Assembly: GCA_025459035.1 (NCBI GenBank)
Contig: JALORJ010000100.1
Coordinates: 1 to 8,060 of the forward strand
Direction of reading: 5' to 3'
DNA from: Burkholderiales bacterium
GTDB taxonomy: Bacteria > Pseudomonadota > Gammaproteobacteria > Burkholderiales > Ga0077523
DNA: 8,060 bases
The notes under the pieces are model-generated. The model worked only from the letters and a program-made list of their open reading frames with translations. It made no database searches and was not told the origin of the DNA. A program made the translations under genes and the position numbers. The number at the start of each line of letters is the position of its first letter. The first letter of the stretch is position 1. Below, piece after piece: positions 1 through 5,920 of the stretch.

Positions 1-48
1 GTCGATCAAGGCGCGAAGCGCAGCCGTGGCGGGCTCCACGGCGAGCAT
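1..48 (-). CDS. Possible 5' end of an unidentified gene, cut by the window edge
   Basis: Reading leftward from an ATG at 48-46, sixteen codons run open to the window edge and give MLAVEPATAALRALID. A stop at 72-70 in the same frame limits the start to this ATG or a TTG at 54. The candidate lies 64 bases downstream of the flavin reductase stop on the same strand, so it could be the next gene of that transcript. Fourteen of sixteen codons end in G or C, but a plus-strand frame ending at 98-100 shares the same wobble positions, so base composition does not decide between them. No clear Shine-Dalgarno is visible. The family cannot be recognised from 16 residues. Confidence 0.33.
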   Translation of the reverse strand, partial: MLAVEPATAALRALID

Positions 49-112
49 TCGCAACGCCGAGCGGCGCCGTCAGGTGCGTTCGAGCGGGTGTGGGGGATGA
101 CTTCACAGGTTC

Positions 113-652
113 TCAGTCGCCGGGCGCCTCGAAGCGCCCGTAGCGGCGCGCGCAGTACACGAGCGGGGCGGCATCGCGGGCGCTGTCGGCGCGCAGGACC
201 CGCCCGACGAACAGGCGGTGCGAACCGACTTCCACCACCTGTTCCACCGCGCACACGAACTGCGCCGCCGCGTCGTCGAGCAGCGGCGCGCCGCTCGGGT
301 CCGCATGCCACTGTGTGCGGTCGAAGTCGTACGGCGCGCCGTCCGCGGCGCGCCCGGCGAACCGATCGGCCGTGGTGCGCTGGTCGACGCGCAGCAGGTT
401 CACCGCGAAGACGCCGTTGGCCGTGATCGCGTCGCACGCCGGGCTCGCGGCGTTGATGCATGCCGTCAGCAATGGCGGATCGGCCGACGCGGACGCGACA
501 GCGCTGACCGTCAGTCCGCGGCGCCCGCCGGGGCCGTCGGTCGTGACGACGTGGACCGCGCTGGCGCTGGTTCCCATCGCGGCGACGAATGCGGCGCGCA
601 GAGTGGCAGTTTCGGCGATGTCGGTGTCGAGGACCGGGGGTGTCATCTGCAT
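113..652 (-). CDS. Flavin reductase domain protein (HpaC/DIM6-NTAB type)
   Basis: Predicted 179-residue NAD(P)H:flavin oxidoreductase of the flavin_reduct (FMN-binding split barrel) family. Such enzymes are often the small soluble partner supplying reduced FMN or FAD to a two-component monooxygenase. The family pattern is clear: an N-terminal helix, then GLTVSAVASASADPP (about residues 46-60) matching the flavin-binding G-x-TVS...S-x-S-x-PP signature. After it come AVNLLRVDQ (83-91), a DRF...W segment (96-115), EVGSHRLFVGRV (141-152) with the conserved His, and a C-terminal YCARRYGRF (166-174). The ATG at 652-650 is chosen because the family begins there. The frame stays open to 868, but the extra 72 residues are Arg/Pro/Ala-rich and unlike the family. 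An ATG at 646 is also possible. No good ribosome binding site is seen. No monooxygenase partner is visible in the window, so the substrate pathway is unknown. Confidence 0.85.
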   Translation of the reverse strand: MQMTPPVLDTDIAETATLRAAFVAAMGTSASAVHVVTTDGPGGRRGLTVSAVASASADPPLLTACINAASPACDAITANGVFAVNLLRVDQRTTADRFAGRAADGAPYDFDRTQWHADPSGAPLLDDAAAQFVCAVEQVVEVGSHRLFVGRVLRADSARDAAPLVYCARRYGRFEAPGD

Positions 653-918
653 GGCGTGGGCACGTGGTGCGTGGAAAGCGGGACGAGACGCGCGTCGGTC
701 GGCACGATCGACCGCGGCAGAGGCGAGTAGTGACGTTAGGTGGACCCGGCGCGGACCTGGGTCCGGTTTTCGGAAGCGCTGCGGAGGCTCGACCTGCATG
801 TCAGGAGCATCCGGGCGCTGCTGCGATGCACCGCGGCGCGGCATGTCCAGTCGACGGTGCACCGGCAACTGTCAACCTCCAGCCCGGGACCTCGACCGCG
901 GCGCTCGCAGGACCCACG
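653..918. other. Non-coding region upstream of the flavin reductase
   Basis: No convincing gene lies in this stretch. Open frames crossing it on either strand encode Arg/Ala/Pro-rich peptides with no family resemblance. It should hold the flavin reductase promoter. On the minus strand there is a TTGACA hexamer at 875-870 followed by a CGGTGCACCG palindrome at 864-855, but no good -10 at 16-18 bases. A small hairpin, CGGAC-CTGG-GTCCG at 752-765, is followed by four T residues on the plus strand. It has no upstream plus-strand gene to terminate, so I do not call it a terminator. Confidence 0.5.
855..864. repeat. Palindrome CGGTGCACCG, copy upstream of the flavin reductase
   Basis: A perfect 10-base palindrome identical to the one inside the phasin promoter (1664-1673). 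On the minus strand it starts five bases after a TTGACA (875-870). A TGC-N3-GCA element (822-830) lies further downstream on that strand, mirroring the order seen at the phasin promoter. It could be a regulator binding site. The regulator is unknown, and the match could also be chance in high-GC DNA. Confidence 0.4.
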
Positions 919-948
919 AAAAAAAACCCCGACGGTGTCCCGTCGGGG
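919..948 (-). terminator. Rho-independent terminator of the phasin gene
   Basis: Read on the minus strand, an 8-bp perfect stem CCCCGACG / CGTCGGGG with a 6-base loop (948-927) is followed at once by eight T residues (926-919). This is a textbook intrinsic terminator, placed 63 bases after the phasin stop codon. The T-run lies only on the minus-strand side, so it acts in that direction. Confidence 0.93.
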
Positions 949-953
949 TGGAA

Positions 954-974
954 CCCTTATCTTTCGATAAAGGG
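954..974 (-). other. GAAA-capped hairpin in the phasin 3' untranslated region
   Basis: On the minus-strand transcript, CCCTTTATC (974-966) and GATAAGGG (961-954) pair with one bulged base around a GAAA tetraloop (965-962) closed by a C-G pair. GAAA is a GNRA-type stable loop. The hairpin sits five bases before the terminator stem. It may protect the phasin mRNA from 3' exonucleases; this role is inferred. Confidence 0.55.
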
Positions 975-1011
975 GGAGGAGTTCGTGGGCCCCGGCGGCC
1001 CGGCGCAGCCC

Positions 1012-1560
1012 TCAGTGGGCGCGCTTCGAGGCTGCCTTGACCGCTTCGGTCTGCTGACTAGCGACCTTCATGCCGGCCTCGGCGAAATCGGTGGACTGCT
1101 TCAGAAGAACCTTCACCGCATCGCTCACGGCGGTGGCCTGCGTGATCGCCGTCTTCAGCGCGGTGACGGCCTGGTCGGTACCCGGCATCGACGACTGCGC
1201 CAGCACCTTCTCGACGGCACCGATCACGTCCTTCTGCACGGACACGACGTGCTTCTCGACGACCTGCGACGCCTCGACCTGCGCGCTGTGCGCGATACCG
1301 AACACGTGCTTGCTGAAGCTCACCCACTTGTCGAGCCCGACCGTGGAGAGCGGGTCGCGGATCTGGAACAGATCGGTTGGCGCCTTGGCGGCGGCCGCGT
1401 TGCGCGCCTGGGCGACGCCTTCCTCGAACAGCGCCTTGCCGGCCTCGACCTGCAGGCGGGTCAGCTTTTCGGTCGCGTCGACCGCGATCTGGGCAATCGA
1501 CAGTCCGGCTTCGAGGCTGGCCTTGTTCACTGCGGCAACGGCTTGAGCGGCGTCCGACAT
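1012..1560 (-). CDS. phaP: Phasin family protein (PHA granule-associated)
   Basis: Predicted 182-residue phasin (Phasin_2 / TIGR01841 type), a small amphipathic helical protein that coats polyhydroxyalkanoate granules and limits their size and fusion. It is almost wholly Ala/Val/Lys/Glu/Gln-rich and helical, has no cysteine and no signal peptide, and ends in a short basic tail (KAASKRAH). Typical phasin segments are an N-terminal helix with NKASLEAGLSIAQIA (12-26), LTRLQVEAGKALFEEG (33-48), then DLFQIRDPL...W (63-79). Length is normal for betaproteobacterial PhaP (about 180-190). The ATG at 1560-1558 is fixed by AAGGAGG six bases upstream. It has its own strong promoter and terminator, so it is monocistronic, which fits a highly expressed structural protein. 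It is encoded divergently from phaR, the known repressor of phasin genes. Which phasin paralogue this is cannot be told. Confidence 0.93.
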   Translation of the reverse strand: MSDAAQAVAAVNKASLEAGLSIAQIAVDATEKLTRLQVEAGKALFEEGVAQARNAAAAKAPTDLFQIRDPLSTVGLDKWVSFSKHVFGIAHSAQVEASQVVEKHVVSVQKDVIGAVEKVLAQSSMPGTDQAVTALKTAITQATAVSDAVKVLLKQSTDFAEAGMKVASQQTEAVKAASKRAH

Positions 1561-1566
1561 GGTGAA

Positions 1567-1573
1567 CCTCCTT
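1567..1573 (-). promoter_or_regulatory. Strong ribosome binding site of the phasin gene
   Basis: On the minus strand AAGGAGG (1573-1567) lies six bases before the ATG at 1560. It is a near-perfect anti-Shine-Dalgarno match and much stronger than any other in the window, consistent with abundant phasin synthesis. Confidence 0.9.
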
Positions 1574-1635
1574 GATTTCATTGAGGTGCAGATCGGGGAT
1601 TCGACCTGCCGCAACCTCTGGCGCAGCTGGAATGC

Positions 1636-1644
1636 TGCGGCGCA
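1636..1644. promoter_or_regulatory. Candidate PhaR operator at the phasin start site
   Basis: CTGC-GGC-GCA (1635-1644) contains the dyad TGC-N3-GCA and overlaps the expected phasin transcription start (about 1645). PhaR of Paracoccus and relatives recognises TGC-rich dyads of the form CTGC-N3/4-GCAG, so a match on the start site would repress. The match lacks the last G, and such motifs are common in high-GC DNA; one exact form occurs inside the phaR coding region at 2189-2200. Confidence 0.35.
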
Positions 1645-1651
1645 CAAACCG

Positions 1652-1680
1652 AAGATATGGACGCGGTGCACCGATGTCAA
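1652..1680 (-). promoter_or_regulatory. Sigma-70 promoter of the phasin gene
   Basis: On the minus strand a perfect -35 TTGACA (1680-1675), a 17-base spacer and a good -10 TATCTT (1657-1652) form a near-consensus promoter. Seven A residues (1690-1684 on this strand) lie just upstream of the -35 and could act as an UP element. The start is expected near 1645, giving a leader of about 85 bases. The spacer contains the palindrome CGGTGCACCG, a possible operator. Confidence 0.83.
1664..1673. repeat. Palindrome CGGTGCACCG inside the phasin promoter spacer
   Basis: A perfect 10-base palindrome between the -35 and -10 of the phasin promoter, one base after TTGACA. Protein bound here would block RNA polymerase. 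The identical palindrome recurs at 855-864, also downstream of a TTGACA on the same strand. Confidence 0.5.
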
Positions 1681-1688
1681 CGGTTTTT

Positions 1689-1718
1689 TTGCGCGCCGCA
1701 TCATGCTTCCGCTACATT
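1689..1718 (+). promoter_or_regulatory. Possible promoter of phaR-rimO
   Basis: TACATT (1713-1718) is a reasonable -10, preceded at 18 bases by TTGCGC (1689-1694), a weak -35. Transcription would start near 1725, leaving a leader of about 137 bases. The -35 is only eight bases from the phasin -35 on the other strand, so the two promoters stand back to back. Confidence 0.42.
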
Positions 1719-1739
1719 CCGGGGCATCGCGGGGATCGC

Positions 1740-1748
1740 TGCATCGCA
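1740..1748. promoter_or_regulatory. Candidate PhaR operator in the phaR leader
   Basis: CTGC-ATC-GCA (1739-1748) has the same TGC-N3-GCA dyad as the element at the phasin start site, about 15 bases after the predicted phaR start. PhaR autoregulation is known in Ralstonia eutropha, so a site here would make sense. This is inference from a short motif. Confidence 0.27.
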
Positions 1749-1861
1749 ACGGATCATTCCGGTGCGCCGTCGCAGCGGCTGGAAGAGCGTCCGCGCCGTC
1801 GAGGCGTCGAGCGTCCGCGTCAACCCACACAGCCGGCTGCGACCGGCGCGAGGCACCGCAG

Positions 1862-2437
1862 ATGGCAGCCGCCGAAACTCGACTGATCAAGAAGTATCCG
1901 AACCGCCGCCTGTACGACACCGCCACGAGCAGCTACATCACGCTCGCCGACGTCAAGACACTGGTGCTCGAGCAGGTGCTGTTCAAGGTCGTCGACGCCA
2001 AGAGCGGCGAGGACCTCACGCGCAGCATCCTGCTGCAGATCATCCTCGAGGAAGAAACCGCGGGCGCGCCGATGTTCTCGAGCGACATGCTGTCGCAGAT
2101 CATCCGGTTCTACGGCAATGCCATGCAGGGGATGATGGGCAACTACCTCGAGAAGAACATCCAGACATTCATGGAGATCCAGCGCCGCCTGCAGGAGCAG
2201 TCGATCGCCAAGTTCGGCGACAACGGCATGCTCGGCAACGATGCGTGGAGCCAGTTCGTGAAGATGCAGGGCCCGGCGATCCAGGGCCTGATGGGCAGCT
2301 ACCTCGAGCAGAGCGCCAACACGTTCGTCGAGATGCAGCAGCAGCTCCAGAAGCAGGCGCGCACGATGTTCACCGGCTTCCCCTTCTCGCCGTTCGGCAC
2401 GTCGATGTCCCCCGGGGCCGACGACAAGAAGAGCTGA
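1862..2437 (+). CDS. phaR: Polyhydroxyalkanoate synthesis repressor PhaR
   Basis: Predicted 191-residue DNA-binding repressor that senses PHA by binding the polymer and, when free, shuts off phasin genes and its own gene. The N-terminal PHB_acc_N domain (about residues 6-66) is unmistakable: RLIKKYPNRRLYDT (7-20), SYITLADVK (24-32), then DLTRSILLQIILEEE (51-65). Two PHB accumulation-regulator repeats follow. MMGNYLEKNIQTFMEIQRRL (91-110) and LMGSYLEQSANTFVEMQQQL (143-162) align with each other and likely form the polymer- or self-association helices. The tail (GFPFSPFGTSMSPGADDKKS) is typical of betaproteobacterial PhaR. The ATG at 1862 has GAGG eight bases upstream (1850-1853), and the family begins there. 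The gene is divergent from the phasin and two bases from rimO. Confidence 0.96.
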   Translation: MAAAETRLIKKYPNRRLYDTATSSYITLADVKTLVLEQVLFKVVDAKSGEDLTRSILLQIILEEETAGAPMFSSDMLSQIIRFYGNAMQGMMGNYLEKNIQTFMEIQRRLQEQSIAKFGDNGMLGNDAWSQFVKMQGPAIQGLMGSYLEQSANTFVEMQQQLQKQARTMFTGFPFSPFGTSMSPGADDKKS

Positions 2438-2439
2438 TC

Positions 2440-3777
2440 GTGGGCAAGGCCGTCCGCGCGGCGCCTGCTCCCGCGCCGCAGGTCGGGTTCGTGTCGCTCG
2501 GCTGCCCGAAGGCGACGGTCGACTCGGAACACATCCTCACGCGGCTGCGCGCCGAGGGCTACCGGATCTCCGGCACCTACGACGGCGCCGATCTCGTCGT
2601 CGTCAACACGTGCGGGTTCATCGACTCGGCCGTCGCCGAATCGCTCGACGCCATCGGCGAGGCGCTGGCCGAGAACGGTCGCGTGATCGTGACGGGATGC
2701 CTGGGCGCCAAGGGCGACATCGTGCGCGAGACGCACCCCGAGGTGCTCGCGGTGACCGGTCCGCACGCGACCGACGCCGTGATGGACGCGATCCACGCGC
2801 ATCTGCCGAAGCCGCACGATCCCTTCTTCGACCTGGTGCCGCCGCAGGGCATCCGGCTCACGCCGCGGCACTACGCCTATCTGAAGATCTCGGAAGGCTG
2901 CAACCACCGCTGCACGTTCTGCATCATCCCGTCGATGCGCGGCGACCTCGTCAGCCGTCCGGTCGGCGACGTGCTGCGGGAAGCCGAGCGGCTCGTCGCC
3001 TCGGGCGTGCGCGAGCTGCTGGTGATCTCCCAGGACACCAGCGCCTACGGCGTCGACGTGAAGTACCGCACCGGCTTCTGGAACGGCCGACCGGTGAAGA
3101 CGCGCATGACCGAGCTCGTGCAGCAGCTCGCCACGCTCGGCGCGTGGGTGCGCCTGCACTACGTGTATCCCTATCCGCACGTCGACGAGGTCGTCGCGCT
3201 GATGGCCGACGGCAAGGTGCTGCCGTACCTCGACGTGCCGTTCCAGCACGCGAGTCCGCGCATCCTGCGGCGCATGAAGCGCCCGGCCAATGCCGAGAAC
3301 ACGCTCGCGCGCATCCGCGCATGGCGCGACCTCTGCCCGGACCTCACGATCCGCTCGACATTCATCGCCGGCTTTCCCGGCGAGACCGAGGCGGAGTTCG
3401 ACGAACTGCTCGCGTTTCTCGACGAAGCGAAGCTCGATCGCGTCGGCTGCTTCGCGTACTCGCCGGTCGAGGGTGCAGCGGCCAACGCGCTCGACGATCC
3501 GGTCTCGGAGGAGATCCGAGAGGACCGCCGTCGCCGTTTCATGGAGAAGCAGCAGGCCATCTCCGCGGAACGGCTCGCGCGCCGCGTCGGCCGCGACGCG
3601 CACGTGCTGGTCGACGCGATCGACGGCAACGTCGCGATCGCCCGCAGCGGCGCCGACGCCCCCGAGATCGACGGCCACGTCCTCGTGACGCCTGCCCGGG
3701 GCCTGAAGGTCGGCGAGTTCGCGCGCGTGCGCATCACCTCGGCCGACACCTACGACCTGCACGCCGTTCCCGTCTGA
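2440..3777 (+). CDS. rimO: Ribosomal protein S12 methylthiotransferase RimO
   Basis: Predicted 445-residue radical-SAM enzyme that adds a methylthio group to the beta-carbon of a conserved Asp in ribosomal protein S12, using two [4Fe-4S] clusters. The N-terminal UPF0004 domain carries the three cluster cysteines C22 (SLGCPK), C58 (NTCGF) and C87 (TGCLG). The radical-SAM core has C154-x3-C158-x2-C161 in EGCNHRCTFCIIP. SRPVGDVLREAE and DVPFQHASPRILRRMKRP mark RimO rather than MiaB. A TRAM domain fills roughly the last 70 residues. Length fits the family (about 440). The start is a GTG at 2440, two bases after the phaR stop (TGATCGTG), so rimO depends on phaR transcription and probably on its translation. 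An in-frame upstream extension lies in the phaR gene and is a shadow. All catalytic residues are present. The coding region ends in YDLHAVPV. Confidence 0.96.
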   Translation: MGKAVRAAPAPAPQVGFVSLGCPKATVDSEHILTRLRAEGYRISGTYDGADLVVVNTCGFIDSAVAESLDAIGEALAENGRVIVTGCLGAKGDIVRETHPEVLAVTGPHATDAVMDAIHAHLPKPHDPFFDLVPPQGIRLTPRHYAYLKISEGCNHRCTFCIIPSMRGDLVSRPVGDVLREAERLVASGVRELLVISQDTSAYGVDVKYRTGFWNGRPVKTRMTELVQQLATLGAWVRLHYVYPYPHVDEVVALMADGKVLPYLDVPFQHASPRILRRMKRPANAENTLARIRAWRDLCPDLTIRSTFIAGFPGETEAEFDELLAFLDEAKLDRVGCFAYSPVEGAAANALDDPVSEEIREDRRRRFMEKQQAISAERLARRVGRDAHVLVDAIDGNVAIARSGADAPEIDGHVLVTPARGLKVGEFARVRITSADTYDLHAVPV

Positions 3778-3925
3778 CACGCCGACGCGCAGCGGGCCCG
3801 GCGCGGGCGTCATGCGCGCGATGGCGTCACGCGGTCGGTCGTCCGGCCGCCCCGTCACCGCGGCCACCGTCGCCGCCTCTGCGTGAACGCGGCACGGCTG
3901 TCCGGCATCGCCCCCGCCGCGCAGG
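3778..3925. other. Convergent gap between rimO and the helicase gene
   Basis: This 148-base gap should contain transcription ends for both strands, but no hairpin with a T-run is seen. The best dyad is GCCCG-GCG-CGGGC at 3796-3808, without a T-tract. Termination may be Rho-dependent or rely on GC-rich structure. Confidence 0.4.
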
Positions 3926-5920
3926 TCAGCGCTCCAGCGCCTCGAGAAACGCGACGGCGTCGTCCTGACTGCGCGTGCGCCGCATCGGCGGCAGGCTTCG
4001 CCAGACGCGCTTGCCGTACTGCTTCGTGATCACGCGCGGGTCGCACAGCATCAGCACGCCGCGGTCACGCTCGTCGCGGATCAGCCGCCCGGCCCCCTGC
4101 TTGAGCTGGATCACCGCGTGCGGCAGCTGCCAGTCCATGAAGGCGTTGCCGCCGGCCTCGGTGATCTTCGCGATGCGGGCCGTGAGCACCGGATCGTCCG
4201 GCGGTGTGAACGGCAGCCGGTCGATGACCACGAGCGACAGCGTCGGGCCGCGCACGTCCACCCCTTCCCAGAACGAGTGGCTGCCGATCAGCACGGCGTT
4301 GCCCAGCCGGCGGAAGCGGTCGAGCAGTTCGGTGCGCGAGCCTTCGCCCTGCACCAGCACCGGACAGTCGAGGGCGCGCTGCTTCAGCCCGTCGATCACG
4401 CGCTCGTGCGCCTCGCGCATCGCCCGCAGGCTCGTGAACAGCAGGAACGTGCGCCCACCGGCCGCCTCGATCAGCGGCATCGCGGCGTCGACCACGGCCC
4501 GGGTGTAGTCCGGCGTGTTCGGCTCGGGCATGCCCTCCGGCACGTACAGCAGCGCCTGATGCGCGTAGTCGAACGGGCTGTCCCATGCCGCCGTGCTGAC
4601 AGACTCGAGCCCCATCTGCGCGAGGTAGTGCGCGAAGTCCCCGCGCACCGACAGCGTCGCCGACACCAGCACCCAGGCGCGCGCGCTGGCGTCGACCTGA
4701 CGGCGAAAGTGCGGCGCGATCGACAGCGGGGTCGCATGCAGCTGCACCGCATGCGAGAACACCTCGACCCAGCGCACCATGTCGGCAGTTGCACCGTCGC
4801 GCCAGCGCGCGAGCTTCGCCTGCTGCTCGGCGGCGCGTTCCTGCAGCCGCGCCAGCCCCTCGCTGCGCTCCGCCTGGAATCCGAGCAGCGACTCGAGCGT
4901 CGCGAGCGCGTCGGCCACGGTCGCCAACGCGTCGTCGAACCCGGTGCGCGCGAGCGCGTCGTGCGCCGGAGCCCGCCCGGCGGGTGCGCTCCACGCGAGC
5001 CGCAGGTCACGCACCGCCTTGTCGAAGGCCGCCACCGCGTCGGGCAGCGGCGCGAAGTCGGCAGCCGACGCGACCGCCTCGAGCTTCGTGTCGCGCGCGA
5101 GCTCGAGCCACTGCGTGCTCGACGAACTCTCGCCGAAGAAGGTGCCCGCCGTGTCGGGCAGCTGGTGCGCCTCGTCGAGGATCACGGTGTTGCACGCCGG
5201 CAGCAGTTCGCCCGCGCCCTCGTCGCGCAGCACGACGTCGGCGAAGAACAGGTGATGGTTCACGACGACCACGTCGGCCTCGAGCGCATCGCGGCGCGCC
5301 TTCAGCACGAAGCACTCGCCGTGGTGCGGACACTCGTTGCCGAGACAGTTGTCGCGCGTCGAGGTGACGACCGACCAGATCGCGGCGTCCTCGGGCACCT
5401 CGGCCAGGTGGCCGCGGTCGCCCGTCTCGCTGGTGCGCGCGAAGCGCTCGATCGCCTTCAGATGCGCCACGTCGGCACGCGACGCGAAGCGCCCGTCCTG
5501 CGCCGCGCGACCCAGGTGCCAGTGGCACACGTAGTTCGAGCGCCCCTTCAACAGCGCGATGCGCAGCGGCGCGCCGAGCGCATCGCGCACCGTCGGCAGG
5601 TCGCGGAAGAAGAGCTGGTCCTGCAGCGTGCGCGTCCCGGTCGACACGATCACCTTGCCCCCGGCCAGCAGCGCCGGCACCAGGTACGCGAAGGTCTTGC
5701 CGGTTCCGGTCCCGGCCTCGGCGACCAGCGTCGCGCGCGCCTGCATGGCCTGTGCGACCGCGTGCGCCATCTCCACCTGCTGGGGTCGCGCCCGAAAGCC
5801 GTCGATCGCACGCGCGAGCGGTCCGTCCGGGGCGAACGCCGCGGCGAGGCGCGACGCGAAGTCCGCGTCGAGCACAGGCAGCGGCGCTGCCGTGCCGGTG
5901 CTCCCGGAGGCGTCGGTCAC
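3926..5920 (-). CDS. yoaA: YoaA/DinG-family ATP-dependent iron-sulfur DNA helicase
   Basis: Predicted 664-residue superfamily 2, XPD-like 5'-3' DNA helicase. In E. coli YoaA acts in DNA damage tolerance with the HolC (chi) subunit of polymerase III. Motifs from the N-terminus: FAPDGPLARAIDGFRARPQQ (29-48, the Q-motif region, close to YoaA) and Walker A EAGTGTGKT (68-76). The four Fe-S cysteines C132, C192, C197 and C203 lie in NYVCHW and DNCLGNECPHHGEC. DEAH (249-252) sits in ILDEAHQLPD, then VSATLS near 418, SFWEGVDVRG near 550 and QGAGRLIRD near 610. No exonuclease domain is fused, and the length matches YoaA (636) better than E. coli DinG (716). The GTG at 5920-5918 is chosen because it overlaps the stop of the DUF3253 gene (GTGA), which implies translational coupling. 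The upstream continuation of the frame is Arg/Gly-rich shadow. No terminator is visible after the stop. Confidence 0.94.
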   Translation of the reverse strand: MTDASGSTGTAAPLPVLDADFASRLAAAFAPDGPLARAIDGFRARPQQVEMAHAVAQAMQARATLVAEAGTGTGKTFAYLVPALLAGGKVIVSTGTRTLQDQLFFRDLPTVRDALGAPLRIALLKGRSNYVCHWHLGRAAQDGRFASRADVAHLKAIERFARTSETGDRGHLAEVPEDAAIWSVVTSTRDNCLGNECPHHGECFVLKARRDALEADVVVVNHHLFFADVVLRDEGAGELLPACNTVILDEAHQLPDTAGTFFGESSSSTQWLELARDTKLEAVASAADFAPLPDAVAAFDKAVRDLRLAWSAPAGRAPAHDALARTGFDDALATVADALATLESLLGFQAERSEGLARLQERAAEQQAKLARWRDGATADMVRWVEVFSHAVQLHATPLSIAPHFRRQVDASARAWVLVSATLSVRGDFAHYLAQMGLESVSTAAWDSPFDYAHQALLYVPEGMPEPNTPDYTRAVVDAAMPLIEAAGGRTFLLFTSLRAMREAHERVIDGLKQRALDCPVLVQGEGSRTELLDRFRRLGNAVLIGSHSFWEGVDVRGPTLSLVVIDRLPFTPPDDPVLTARIAKITEAGGNAFMDWQLPHAVIQLKQGAGRLIRDERDRGVLMLCDPRVITKQYGKRVWRSLPPMRRTRSQDDAVAFLEALER

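Larger units (their letters stand above)
1561..1861. other. Divergent phasin-phaR control region
   Basis: These 301 bases separate the two divergent start codons and hold no gene. They contain the phasin ribosome site and promoter, a likely phaR promoter, seven T residues (1684-1690) between the two promoters, and several short dyads. The dyads are GCAGC-N6-GCTGC at 1623-1638, TGC-N3-GCA at 1636-1644 and 1740-1748, and CGGTGCACCG at 1664-1673. Short direct repeats CATTCCGG (1715-1722 and 1755-1762) and GCATCGC (1724-1730 and 1741-1747) lie in the phaR leader. Confidence 0.75.

Noticed and set aside
6..461. Alternative minus-strand frame overlapping the flavin reductase
   Set aside because: Arg-rich shadow; the flavin reductase frame carries the conserved family motifs.
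752..770. CGGAC-CTGG-GTCCG hairpin followed by four T residues
   Set aside because: Short stem, weak T-run and no plus-strand gene upstream to end.
653..868. N-terminal extension of the flavin reductase to an ATG at 868
   Set aside because: The 72 extra residues do not resemble the family, contain the promoter-like TGC and palindrome elements, and would make the protein unusually long.
1670..1690. ACCG-N7-CGGT stem followed by seven T residues as a plus-strand terminator
   Set aside because: Only a 4-bp stem, with no plus-strand gene upstream. The T-run is better explained as an A-tract upstream of the phasin -35 on the other strand.
2189..2200. Exact CTGC-N4-GCAG match to a PhaR-type operator
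   Set aside because: It lies in the phaR coding region and is fully explained by codons for Leu-Gln-Glu-Gln. It shows how easily the motif arises by chance.
2299..3867. Long minus-strand open frame antisense to rimO
   Set aside because: Low-complexity Arg/Asp/His/Val composition, no domain, and rimO on the other strand has every catalytic cysteine.
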